Position numbers and translations under genes: made by a program
From: an uncultured Prevotellaceae bacterium
Lineage (GTDB): Bacteria; Bacteroidota; Bacteroidia; Bacteroidales; Bacteroidaceae
Reading direction: 5' to 3'
Assembly: GCA_902800435.1 (NCBI GenBank)
Contig: CADCEQ010000001.1
Span: 124,001-188,000, forward strand
DNA length: 64,000 nt
The notes under the pieces: model-generated
The model's database searches: none
The model's input: only the letters and a program-made list of their open reading frames with translations
What the model was told of the DNA's origin: nothing
Part shown: in pieces, positions 33,727 to 41,015 of the stretch
How the letters are laid out: the number at the start of each line of letters is the position of its first letter
How positions within the stretch are numbered: position 1 is the stretch's first letter

Positions 33727-33737
33727 AACTTTCGGCT
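33706..33737 (-). terminator. Terminator of the serpin operon
   Basis: Perfect 10-bp stem (33713-33722 with 33728-33737), 5-base loop, then TTTTTTGTTT on the minus strand; 20 bases after the serpin stop. Confidence 0.85.
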
Positions 33738-33758
33738 CAAATATTTGAGATAGCAAGC

Positions 33759-35021
33759 TCAATTAGATGTTCCCATATACTGTCCGATAAAGAAGATGGT
33801 GCCTGTTGACCACTCCCTGATGAAATAGAGGAATGGATGTGTGGCGTGGAAGCGGATTGTTTCAGGCTTTACAATTTTCACTGACCCAAGATCCCCTTGC
33901 AAAAAAGTGGCGACTGTCGCCACGGCACCTGTTTCGTCAACCTTGATGCGGCCTTTCTGCTTGATCTTGTCGATGCAGGATTCTATATCGAAGAGATTTC
34001 TGAAATCCGCCTTTTTCATATTGAAAGCGTTGGGCATGAGAGCAGACATGACGCCAGTGAGATTCACCTCCGACGACGACTCAAAGCGTGGCAACTTCAC
34101 ATCGACATCGATTCTTCTCATCTGATCATACATCTTCTTCCAACTGTCTGCCGTCAGCGACTGTGCCACCTCTCGAACGGTCTTACCCCCCTTCGGCAAC
34201 AGGACGACCATCTGGTAGGCACCATTGCTATAAGGCAGACAAAGCGTCTGACAGAGGTCGTTCTCGGTATAGAAGAATTGGTTTAACTGATTCATCATCG
34301 GCACCGCCCGCTCTTTGCCGTCCTCACCTCTGAACACCTCGTCGTATGTGTTGACCTTACGGAACTTATCCGTCCAGACGCCCTTGAAGTAGATGGTGTT
34401 CACCAGGATATATTTCAACAGGTCTGACTCCGACTCCTTGAACTTCGTGTCATAGTTGTCTATGGCCACCTCCTTGAAGGCTGGCTTGAGGGTGAAACTC
34501 TTAGGCGAGAAGAAATCGTTAGTAATCTCTATCGTGGAAAGCCTGTCGATTCTGGGTGCCTCAGTGAGCATCTTACGACAGAATTCATTAATGTTGGCGG
34601 CTTTCTTATCGTCGCAGCCCAACACCTGGTTGATTTGCGTCCTCGTCTTGCCGGCAGCCCCGTTGACGATCAGTCCGAGAGCGAAGGTCATGCCCAAGGG
34701 CGACAAAAGGATGCTCTCGTTGGCCCCGACTTTGCGGAACAGGTTGAAACCAAGGTCGTTGACGGGCATCACCAAAGCCTGTTCTTCATCCGTCAGGCTG
34801 ACCAGGACACGCGGGTTGTTCTCATTCGATATCACCGGGTCCCCTTCTTCCGCTTTCACCAATCCGAGTTCCTCGATTAACTGATCGGTTGTCTGCCTGG
34901 TAATTTCTCTCTTGGGAATAGGCAGATTGCTATAGGTCTTGTCGCCTGCCTTCACGGCTTCCTGGGCACACGCGAGGCTGGCGAGGAGTGCCAGCATGAT
35001 GATGGTTAGACTTTTCTTCAT
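33759..35021 (-). CDS. Exported serpin (serine/cysteine protease inhibitor)
   Basis: A 420-aa serpin, a suicide-type protease inhibitor. MKKSLTIIMLALLASLACAQ is a signal peptide, with the cysteine in LACAQ possibly making it a lipoprotein. A ~65-residue linker with NLPIPKREITRQTTDQLIEE precedes the serpin fold: NESILLSPLGMTFALGLIVN (breach and shutter region), VNTIYFKGVWTDKF, the hinge VDETGAVATVAT (~361-372) and FHATHPFLYFIREWSTGTIF. By spacing the scissile bond should lie near GDLGS (~377-381), a guess. It is a close paralogue of the serpin part of the upstream gene but has a different loop. Last gene of the sigma-factor operon. Confidence 0.9.
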   Translation of the reverse strand: MKKSLTIIMLALLASLACAQEAVKAGDKTYSNLPIPKREITRQTTDQLIEELGLVKAEEGDPVISNENNPRVLVSLTDEEQALVMPVNDLGFNLFRKVGANESILLSPLGMTFALGLIVNGAAGKTRTQINQVLGCDDKKAANINEFCRKMLTEAPRIDRLSTIEITNDFFSPKSFTLKPAFKEVAIDNYDTKFKESESDLLKYILVNTIYFKGVWTDKFRKVNTYDEVFRGEDGKERAVPMMNQLNQFFYTENDLCQTLCLPYSNGAYQMVVLLPKGGKTVREVAQSLTADSWKKMYDQMRRIDVDVKLPRFESSSEVNLTGVMSALMPNAFNMKKADFRNLFDIESCIDKIKQKGRIKVDETGAVATVATFLQGDLGSVKIVKPETIRFHATHPFLYFIREWSTGTIFFIGQYMGTSN

Positions 35022-35048
35022 AGGTTGGTAGGTTTTGATTTGATGTTA

Positions 35049-38027
35049 CTATGACCCCATATACTGTCCGATAAAGAAGATGGTGCCTGTTGACCACTCC
35101 CTGACGAAGTAGAGGAATGGATGTGTGGCGTGGAAGCGAATCGTATCAGGTTGCACAAGGTCCAACCCTACAATACGCCCTTGCAAGGCAGTGACAACCG
35201 TTGCCTCAGTACCCGTTTCGTCGACCTCTATGCGGCCAAACTGCTTCACCTTGTCAATCCAGGATTTCATGTCGAAGAGATTGGAGAAGTCTGCCTTCGT
35301 CATGCTGAAGGCATCGGGCATACCGAGTTTCTTCATGACGTCAGTGAGAATCACTTCGGACTTCGACTCAAAGCGTGGCAATTTCACCTCCACCAGGACT
35401 CTTCTCATCTGGTCATAACACTTTTCCCAACCGTCGGCCGTCAGCGACTGGACCACGTCTCCGACGGTCTTACCCTCCTTCGGTAACAGGACAAACATCT
35501 GATAGGCGCCATTACTATATGGCAGACAGAGCGTCTGACAAAGGTCGTTCTCGGTATAGAAGAACTGGCATGTCTGGTTCATCATCGGCACCGTCGTCTC
35601 CTTGCCGTCCTCATCCTTGAACACCTCATCATGCGTGTTGGCCTTGCGGAACTTATCTGTCCAGATACCCTTGAAGTGGATGGTGTTCACTAAGGCAAAG
35701 TTTAACAACGAGGTGTTCTTGAATGTCGTGTCATAATAGTCAGCAGCCACTTTCGCGAAAGTTGACTTAAGTTTGAGGGCTTGGGGCGAGAAGAATTCGT
35801 TTGTTATATCCATTTGGATCAGTCTGTCGAGTTTCGATGACTCCGTGAGCATCTTGTGACAGAATTTATTGATGCTGGCTGCTTTCGAGTCATCGCAGCC
35901 CAGCACCTTGTTGACCTGTCGCCTTGTCTCGCCGCCAGCGCCGTTGTTAATCAGTCCGAGGGCGTAGGTCATGCCCAAGGGCGACAGCAGGATGCTCTCG
36001 TTGGTTCCGACTTTGCGGAACATGTTGAAACCGAGGTCATTGACTGACGTCACCAAGGTCTGCTCTTCATCTGTCAGGTTGATATGGACACGCGGGTTGT
36101 TCTCATTTGACACCCCTTCTTCACCTTCCACTATTCCTAGTCCCTCATATTCCGGCATTGAGATGCGCTCAGTGGCATTGACCACCTCTCGTATCGGGAT
36201 AAGCAGTCCTTTATCGGTGGAACTACGCCGTGGCATGACGGGCACATCTTTTATCTGTGTAGCTGATTGCATCACTATATTGAATTTTGTCCGGTTGATG
36301 GCATGTATGACGGTTACCATGCCCACATAACTGAAGCGGAGGCGGTCCTGGGGGTCAACTACTTTGAGCGTGAAGTTGCCGTTGACGTCAGTAATAGTTG
36401 AAGCCACGACTTGGCCGTTTTCGTTGACCTCGCAGACGATAGCGCCGAAAACGGGGTCGAACTCGTCTTTCACTACGCCTGAGATCTTCTTGCCGGCCTT
36501 CACTCTTTTCTTATTCGCTTTTTTAGCCTTGGTTACCTCGCGTGTAGGTATCGGCAGGGTGCTTAAACCCTGCCGCTGCAGAATCTGTTCGACGGAAGGA
36601 ACGGTAGGCATGTCGCTCCTTGATGCGACTCCCTTTGAATTGAGAATGGCATTGGGGAAAATCTCCCAGATGGCGGCTTCCTGCTCGTCGGTCATCTCGC
36701 CATCGATGCGCAGGTTGTCAATCTGCAGACGGTAGAACCACTCGGGCAGTTCCACTTTGTCGGTAAAGTAGAGCCTCAGCTTCTTGATGTGCGGCAACTG
36801 GGCAAGGTGTTCGGGCACTTTGTTCACGCGCAACTCGATGCCGTAGAAGGAATCCTCTGAGTCCATGCGTTCGAGTCGCTTCACGATGCTGTCGCTGCCC
36901 TCCATCTGTCTGACCACCCACCCCATCTTGGGCGTGAGGGCATGTGTCAGGGTGTCCACTTCGGTTCCGATGAAGCCGGCCACGAGCTGCATCGGGATAT
37001 CGGTGAGGACCGTACCGTCGGCAGGGCTGATGACCTTATATTTGAAGTCCACATACACCCGCTCCGACGGCATCTTATGGGTGTGGGGCACTTGGTCGAG
37101 CGTCTGCCCGTTCTCGTCGGGAAAGAACTTGAGTATCCAGCCATCCAGTACCGTCGGCTGGCGGAAGTCGCACCCGCCACCTACCAGCTTGTCAAGGCGC
37201 CCCTTCTTGACCATGTTCTGCCAGAAAGCCTGGTCGGCCTTCCCCTCGGAGGCTTTGACAAACTCGGTGAGGATAGGCACGAGACGCTTTGTCCACGGGC
37301 CGACGGCATACTTCTGCAGCTGCTGCGTCTTCTCAAGCACCTTCTGCCAATCTTCAGGTGTACCAGTGAGCGTAACGGAAGGGATGCCGCAGGCTATATA
37401 ATGGACCACATAGTCGAAATAGCTCTTCATGGTCTCCATCAGCGTAATCTGCGAGGTGATGCGCTCGGCGATACCAGTGGTAGTGAAGTCGGCGGTGATG
37501 GTCTTGGCGATGTCGCCTTTGGTGGCATCGTTGATCTGTGCCGTGAAGTCGGCCATCATCTTCTGCCAATCGGCATCCCCGGAGAGCAAGTCCTTGTCGG
37601 ACTGCACCACCAGGTCCATCTTCCCCGAGTGGTTCACCAGCTGGTCGCGCAGCTGCTCGGGGTGGGCATTTACATAGCGGGCGAACCCCTGACTGATAAG
37701 CACCCAGATCATGTCGGGCGAGAGCACGAGCGGACGGTGCTCGGCGTATGCCCGCACAACCGTCTTGAAAAAGACGTCCTTCCCGGTAAAGGTGTAAAAC
37801 TTCTCGTCGTCAGCAAAGCTCCAGGCAATCATGGCGTGGGTGTCACCGGGAACGCCTTCGTCATGAAAAATCCCGTTGAGCGCCTGAGCGCCACTGTTTT
37901 GGTATTTCACGATAGCATCATCTTCAACAGGCGAGAGATTCTCGTCGACCACAAAGGTGACGCCCGTCTGGGCTGTGGCGAGACTGGCGATGAGTGCCAG
38001 CGCGATGGTGGTCAGTATTTTCTTCAT
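35049..38027 (-). CDS. DUF4419 - carboxypeptidase-regulatory-like - serpin fusion
   Basis: A 992-aa exported three-part protein. Signal peptide MKKILTTIALALIASLATAQ; residues ~20-430 are DUF4419 (VLSPDMIWVLISQGFARYVN, SYFDYVVHYIACGIPSVTL, LVGGGCDFRQPTVLDGWILK), a family of unknown function; ~430-500 is a leucine-rich spacer; ~510-600 is a carboxypeptidase D regulatory-like beta domain (KISGVVKDEFDPVFGAIVCE, TDVNGNFTLKV); ~640-992 is a complete serpin with hinge VDETGTEATVVT (~935-946) and FHATHPFLYFVREWSTGTIF. The serpin half is almost the same, also at DNA level, as the separate serpin 27 bases downstream, so one arose from the other. Role presumably inhibition of an extracellular protease; the DUF4419 part is unexplained. 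Confidence 0.88.
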   Translation of the reverse strand: MKKILTTIALALIASLATAQTGVTFVVDENLSPVEDDAIVKYQNSGAQALNGIFHDEGVPGDTHAMIAWSFADDEKFYTFTGKDVFFKTVVRAYAEHRPLVLSPDMIWVLISQGFARYVNAHPEQLRDQLVNHSGKMDLVVQSDKDLLSGDADWQKMMADFTAQINDATKGDIAKTITADFTTTGIAERITSQITLMETMKSYFDYVVHYIACGIPSVTLTGTPEDWQKVLEKTQQLQKYAVGPWTKRLVPILTEFVKASEGKADQAFWQNMVKKGRLDKLVGGGCDFRQPTVLDGWILKFFPDENGQTLDQVPHTHKMPSERVYVDFKYKVISPADGTVLTDIPMQLVAGFIGTEVDTLTHALTPKMGWVVRQMEGSDSIVKRLERMDSEDSFYGIELRVNKVPEHLAQLPHIKKLRLYFTDKVELPEWFYRLQIDNLRIDGEMTDEQEAAIWEIFPNAILNSKGVASRSDMPTVPSVEQILQRQGLSTLPIPTREVTKAKKANKKRVKAGKKISGVVKDEFDPVFGAIVCEVNENGQVVASTITDVNGNFTLKVVDPQDRLRFSYVGMVTVIHAINRTKFNIVMQSATQIKDVPVMPRRSSTDKGLLIPIREVVNATERISMPEYEGLGIVEGEEGVSNENNPRVHINLTDEEQTLVTSVNDLGFNMFRKVGTNESILLSPLGMTYALGLINNGAGGETRRQVNKVLGCDDSKAASINKFCHKMLTESSKLDRLIQMDITNEFFSPQALKLKSTFAKVAADYYDTTFKNTSLLNFALVNTIHFKGIWTDKFRKANTHDEVFKDEDGKETTVPMMNQTCQFFYTENDLCQTLCLPYSNGAYQMFVLLPKEGKTVGDVVQSLTADGWEKCYDQMRRVLVEVKLPRFESKSEVILTDVMKKLGMPDAFSMTKADFSNLFDMKSWIDKVKQFGRIEVDETGTEATVVTALQGRIVGLDLVQPDTIRFHATHPFLYFVREWSTGTIFFIGQYMGS

Positions 38028-38045
38028 AGGTCGGTTGGTATTTAG

Positions 38046-39068
38046 TTATTCGATTTCCAATGTGCCGTCAAAGCTGATGGGGTCGCGGTTCATCGAGCGT
38101 ACACGGATATACGCCTGACCATTGTCGTACATTTCAATCACATAGTGGTAGGAGTCCTCACGGGTCCTCACGTCGATGTCAATCTGCGTGAACTTCTTCG
38201 GCTTGCTCTCCTTATAGGTCAGCACAGGCTCCTCGAAGTTCAGGCCTATCGACGGCGACATCGTCGGCATATGGGCATCACCGAGATAGGGCAGGTAGCT
38301 ACGCAGTGTGTCGCCTCGCAGTTCCAGATAGAAGTCAGACGTCACCGATCTCGACCCATAGCGCAGGGTGTTCATCGAAGTGATGTCGATATGCCACCGC
38401 TTCGTGGCAATGGCACCGAGCACAGCCACCTGTTTCCGTTCCTTCTTCGTCAGCTTACGAAGGGGAATCTGGGGCCTCTGGGGGCGGTTCTGTGATACCA
38501 TTTTCGTCGATAATTGGATAGCGGAACCGTCCTCAGATTCCGACGTGGCAAGGCCGTCTCTGTGGCTCCTATGCGTGACCATATAGGATGTGGAGGCAAT
38601 GAAAAAGGGTTCAGCCTCACCTCCTGTCCCCTCCCAAAGAGGGGATGTCTCTCCTTCGAGGGGAGATTGGATGGGTCTGACATTCTCCGTCGATGCCGGC
38701 TCAGCCTGCTGAGGCGCATCCTCGCTGAGTGCCGATACGGGCTTTTCTTTTGGCTGCTCGTCGGGCACGACCTTTGGTTGGACGATGGTTGGGCTGACTG
38801 GGCTGGCTAGATGTCGCGGACTCTGCTGTGCCACGAGAGGTTCCTGCGGGCTCTGCTGCTTGTCCCAGTTAAAAACTATCAGCAGGGCGATGCTGGCGGC
38901 AGCGGCTACGGCTGCATAGACCCACAGCCGGCGAGACTTTGGAGCCGTCTCGGGCTCCACGAGGCTCTTCATCACCCTTTCATTCAGGTCATCAGGTATG
39001 AGCGGCAACTGTTGCTCCCGATGGCTGACAGCCTCGCGCAGGTTCTTGTCGTTTTTGATGTCGTTCAT
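38046..39068 (-). CDS. Membrane anti-sigma-like protein with DUF4251 domain
   Basis: A 340-aa single-pass membrane protein: ~45 cytoplasmic residues, a membrane helix (LWVYAAVAAAASIALLIVFN, ~47-66), a Pro/Gln/Glu-rich linker (~70-210) and a C-terminal DUF4251 domain (~220-340; LRYGSRSVTSDFYLELRGDT, LRSYLPYLGDAHMPTMSP). The architecture, and the position three bases after an ECF sigma factor gene, suggest an anti-sigma factor that reads an envelope signal through DUF4251; no ZAS motif is seen, so this is inference. The linker contains the in-frame product of a palindromic repeat (SPLEGETSPLWEGTGGEA). Followed 18 bases later by the DUF4419-serpin gene. Confidence 0.78.
   Translation of the reverse strand: MNDIKNDKNLREAVSHREQQLPLIPDDLNERVMKSLVEPETAPKSRRLWVYAAVAAAASIALLIVFNWDKQQSPQEPLVAQQSPRHLASPVSPTIVQPKVVPDEQPKEKPVSALSEDAPQQAEPASTENVRPIQSPLEGETSPLWEGTGGEAEPFFIASTSYMVTHRSHRDGLATSESEDGSAIQLSTKMVSQNRPQRPQIPLRKLTKKERKQVAVLGAIATKRWHIDITSMNTLRYGSRSVTSDFYLELRGDTLRSYLPYLGDAHMPTMSPSIGLNFEEPVLTYKESKPKKFTQIDIDVRTREDSYHYVIEMYDNGQAYIRVRSMNRDPISFDGTLEIE
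38617..38668. repeat. Palindromic repeat inside a coding sequence
   Basis: Two small hairpins, cccctcccaaagagggg and ctccttcgaggggag, in the linker of the anti-sigma-like gene. They resemble intergenic palindromic repeats and keep the reading frame. Confidence 0.6.
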
Positions 39069-39071
39069 TGT

Positions 39072-39611
39072 TCAGAGCGTTTTGATGATTCGGTAGAGTT
39101 TCTTGCGGATACGGCTCAACTGCGAGCCGACGGTAGAGGGAATGGAGCCTGTGACATAGGCAATGTCGGCGAGGCTCTGGTTGTCGTAGTAGAACATGCT
39201 GACGATGGCCTGCTCGTGGGACGGCAGCATTGCCAGGGCCTGTTCCAGCTGACGGATGGTCTGTTCGTCAGGCGGGGCATCGTCGGGGGCCTCCAGCGTG
39301 TCGATGCCCAGCTCGCTGTCGTCCATATAAACGATGTCGGGCTTCTTGCCGCGTACGAAGTTAAGCGACTCGTGGTAGGCTATGCGGCCCAGCCATGTGG
39401 CGAGCGACGCCTGACGGGGATTATAGCCCTCGATGCCGCGCAGGGCTTTGACAAACACATCCTGATAGACCTCTTCGGCATCCTCACGGCGCGTTACGAT
39501 GCGCTGTACCATGCGAAACACCGCCGGACCATACTCCGTGAGCAACTGTTGGCAGGCGGCAGGCTTGCGCTGTCGCAGGTTGCTGATCAGGATGGTTGAA
39601 TCTTGTTCCAT
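39072..39611 (-). CDS. ECF-type RNA polymerase sigma factor
   Basis: A 179-aa sigma-70 family protein of ECF type. Region 2 is seen in AVFRMVQRIVTRREDAEEVY and QDVFVKALRGIEGYNPRQAS plus LATWLGRIAYHESLNFVRGK; region 4 is LAMLPSHEQAIVSMFYYDNQ and SLADIAYVTGSIPSTVGSQL followed by SRIRKKLYRIIKTL. It starts the operon sigma factor, anti-sigma-like protein, DUF4419-serpin, serpin. Autoregulation of this operon is likely by analogy. Upstream lies a 21-base tandem repeat rather than a clear housekeeping promoter. Confidence 0.93.
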   Translation of the reverse strand: MEQDSTILISNLRQRKPAACQQLLTEYGPAVFRMVQRIVTRREDAEEVYQDVFVKALRGIEGYNPRQASLATWLGRIAYHESLNFVRGKKPDIVYMDDSELGIDTLEAPDDAPPDEQTIRQLEQALAMLPSHEQAIVSMFYYDNQSLADIAYVTGSIPSTVGSQLSRIRKKLYRIIKTL

Positions 39612-39666
39612 TTTGACTTTGTCTTCTACCTATATATACACACAAGATGGAAAAACATTGCACTAT

Positions 39667-39750
39667 TTACTCAAAAAGATAAAACGGCGTCACCGTTTTA
39701 TTATCCATTGTCGCTGTTTTATTATCCATTGGCATTGTTTTATCATCCAT
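39667..39750 (-). CDS. Possible 27-aa ORF made of the 21-base repeat
   Basis: Reads MDDKTMPMDNKTATMDNKTV then TPFYLFE and stop. Because the repeat is seven codons long any repeat copy stays in frame, so openness alone is weak evidence. It could be a leader peptide of the sigma operon or chance. Confidence 0.25.
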   Translation of the reverse strand: MDDKTMPMDNKTATMDNKTVTPFYLFE

Positions 39751-39758
39751 TGTCGCCG
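39696..39758. repeat. Three tandem 21-base repeats
   Basis: Units 39696-39716, 39717-39737 and 39738-39758, each ttttattatccattgtcgctg with two to four changes, plus a partial copy on each side. Confidence 0.9.
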
Positions 39759-39830
39759 TTTTAACTTTTGCCCGGTCTACTTTAGGCTTTTGATGGCACC
39801 TTTCTCATGTTTTCCCCGTAGTAAAAGCAT

Positions 39831-39869
39831 CGCTTCCTTGCTGACAAAAGCGATGACAGCAAGGAAGCG
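39831..39869 (-). terminator. Possible terminator of the GH51-GH105 operon
   Basis: Perfect 13-bp stem (39831-39843 with 39857-39869), 25 bases past the GH105 stop, with only a short TTTT on the minus strand. An alternative pairing catcgctt/aagcgatg is also possible. Confidence 0.5.
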
Positions 39870-39893
39870 CTTCCAGCATCTTGACAGGTAATA

Positions 39894-41012
39894 TTAAAGA
39901 CCTTGCAGATATCTTACGTATTCGCAAGCGGCTAACAGGAAGGCACCGACGCCGAAGTTGGCTTCGGAGTTCTGGTCAACGGTCTGTCCGGGGATGGCGC
40001 GCTCGCCGATGGGCTGTACATAGCCTACCTTGCCTGAAGGCTGCAGGGCCGTCTCCGTCAGGTACTTCCAGGCGCGGGCAATGACGGGGGCGAACTCCTT
40101 CTTCGGCAGGTAGCCGTGGTTGACGCCCCACAGCATACCGTAGGTGAAGAAGGCCGTGCCCGAGGTCTCGGGACCGGGGGCATGGTCTGGGTCGGCCATC
40201 GAGCGCGTCCAGTAGCCCTCCTTCTGCTGCAGCTTGGCCACGGCGCGTGCCAGCGTCACGTACTTATTGACGAAGAACGGCTGGCGCACATACTCCTCGG
40301 GCATGTCCTGCAGCACCTTGGCCAGGCCGGCGAGCACCCAGCCGTCGCCGCGTGCCCAGAAGTCCTTCTTGCCGTTGGCCGACTTGTGCTTGGGGTAGAC
40401 GTACTTGCCGTCGCGGAAGTAGATGCCCGTCTCCGAGTCGAGCATGATGCCGTCGGAGTAGAGCAGGTTCTCATAGAGCTTGTCGAGGTACTTCTTGTTA
40501 CCCGTCAACTTGTACATCTTCGTCATCACGGGCATCACCATATAGAGGGCGTCGGCCCACCACCAGTAGTCGTTGGCCTCAGAGTCGGCCTCGTAGCCCA
40601 TCACCTCCTTGGCACGGGCTACACGCTTCTCGTCCTTCTGGATGTTGTAAAGGTCGATGTAGGTCTGGAAGCAGATCTGCCAGTCGCCGAAGAGCACGTA
40701 GTCCTGGCCCTCGCCGTAGTTCTTGTACTTCCACTTGGCAGGGTCGGCCTCCTTGGCGCCCTTCCACTCGTTGTGTTCTGCCCAGCGTATGCTGTAGTCG
40801 AGCATCTGCTGGTCACCGAGCAGTTTCCATACTTCCATGTTACCGGTGTGGTAGGCGGCGTTGTCCCAGAAGGAGCGCACCTCTGCCTTGTTGTTCTGTT
40901 GCCAGTAGGTGTTCACTTTGCGGATGACGTCCTTCACCTGATTGGGTGTCCACTGTTTCGCCTGCACAGCGGCTGCGGCGAGCAGGCATAAAGATAAGAG
41001 TAGTTTTCTCAT
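39894..41012 (-). CDS. Exported GH105/GH88 unsaturated glucuronyl/galacturonyl hydrolase
   Basis: A 372-aa exported (alpha/alpha)6-barrel enzyme that removes the unsaturated uronic acid left by pectate or rhamnogalacturonan lyases. Signal peptide MRKLLLSLCLLAAAAVQAKQ. Family marks are NDYWWWADALYMVMPVM with Asp154 and the strongly conserved WARGDGW (219-225, Asp223), plus GTAFFTYGMLWGVNHGYL near the C-terminus. The GH105 type (rhamnogalacturonyl) is more likely than GH88 given the arabinan-active neighbours. Three bases separate it from the GH51 stop; third gene of the operon. Confidence 0.88.
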   Translation of the reverse strand: MRKLLLSLCLLAAAAVQAKQWTPNQVKDVIRKVNTYWQQNNKAEVRSFWDNAAYHTGNMEVWKLLGDQQMLDYSIRWAEHNEWKGAKEADPAKWKYKNYGEGQDYVLFGDWQICFQTYIDLYNIQKDEKRVARAKEVMGYEADSEANDYWWWADALYMVMPVMTKMYKLTGNKKYLDKLYENLLYSDGIMLDSETGIYFRDGKYVYPKHKSANGKKDFWARGDGWVLAGLAKVLQDMPEEYVRQPFFVNKYVTLARAVAKLQQKEGYWTRSMADPDHAPGPETSGTAFFTYGMLWGVNHGYLPKKEFAPVIARAWKYLTETALQPSGKVGYVQPIGERAIPGQTVDQNSEANFGVGAFLLAACEYVRYLQGL

Positions 41013-41015
41013 AGC

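Larger units (their letters stand above)
39612..39893. other. 282-bp region upstream of the sigma factor with tandem repeats and hairpins
   Basis: Contains a 7-bp-stem hairpin (39681-39699), three 21-base repeats (39696-39758), and an inverted repeat downstream of the GH105 gene (39831-39869). No TAnnTTTG box was found before the sigma gene, in line with an unusual or self-recognised promoter. Confidence 0.65.

Noticed and set aside
39696..39758. Tandem repeats as a CRISPR array
   Set aside because: Units are 21 bases, directly adjacent, with no spacers and no cas genes.
39831..39869. Attenuator with two alternative hairpins
   Set aside because: The alternative pairing is short, lies after a stop codon and not before a gene on that strand, and there is no leader peptide; a plain terminator is simpler.
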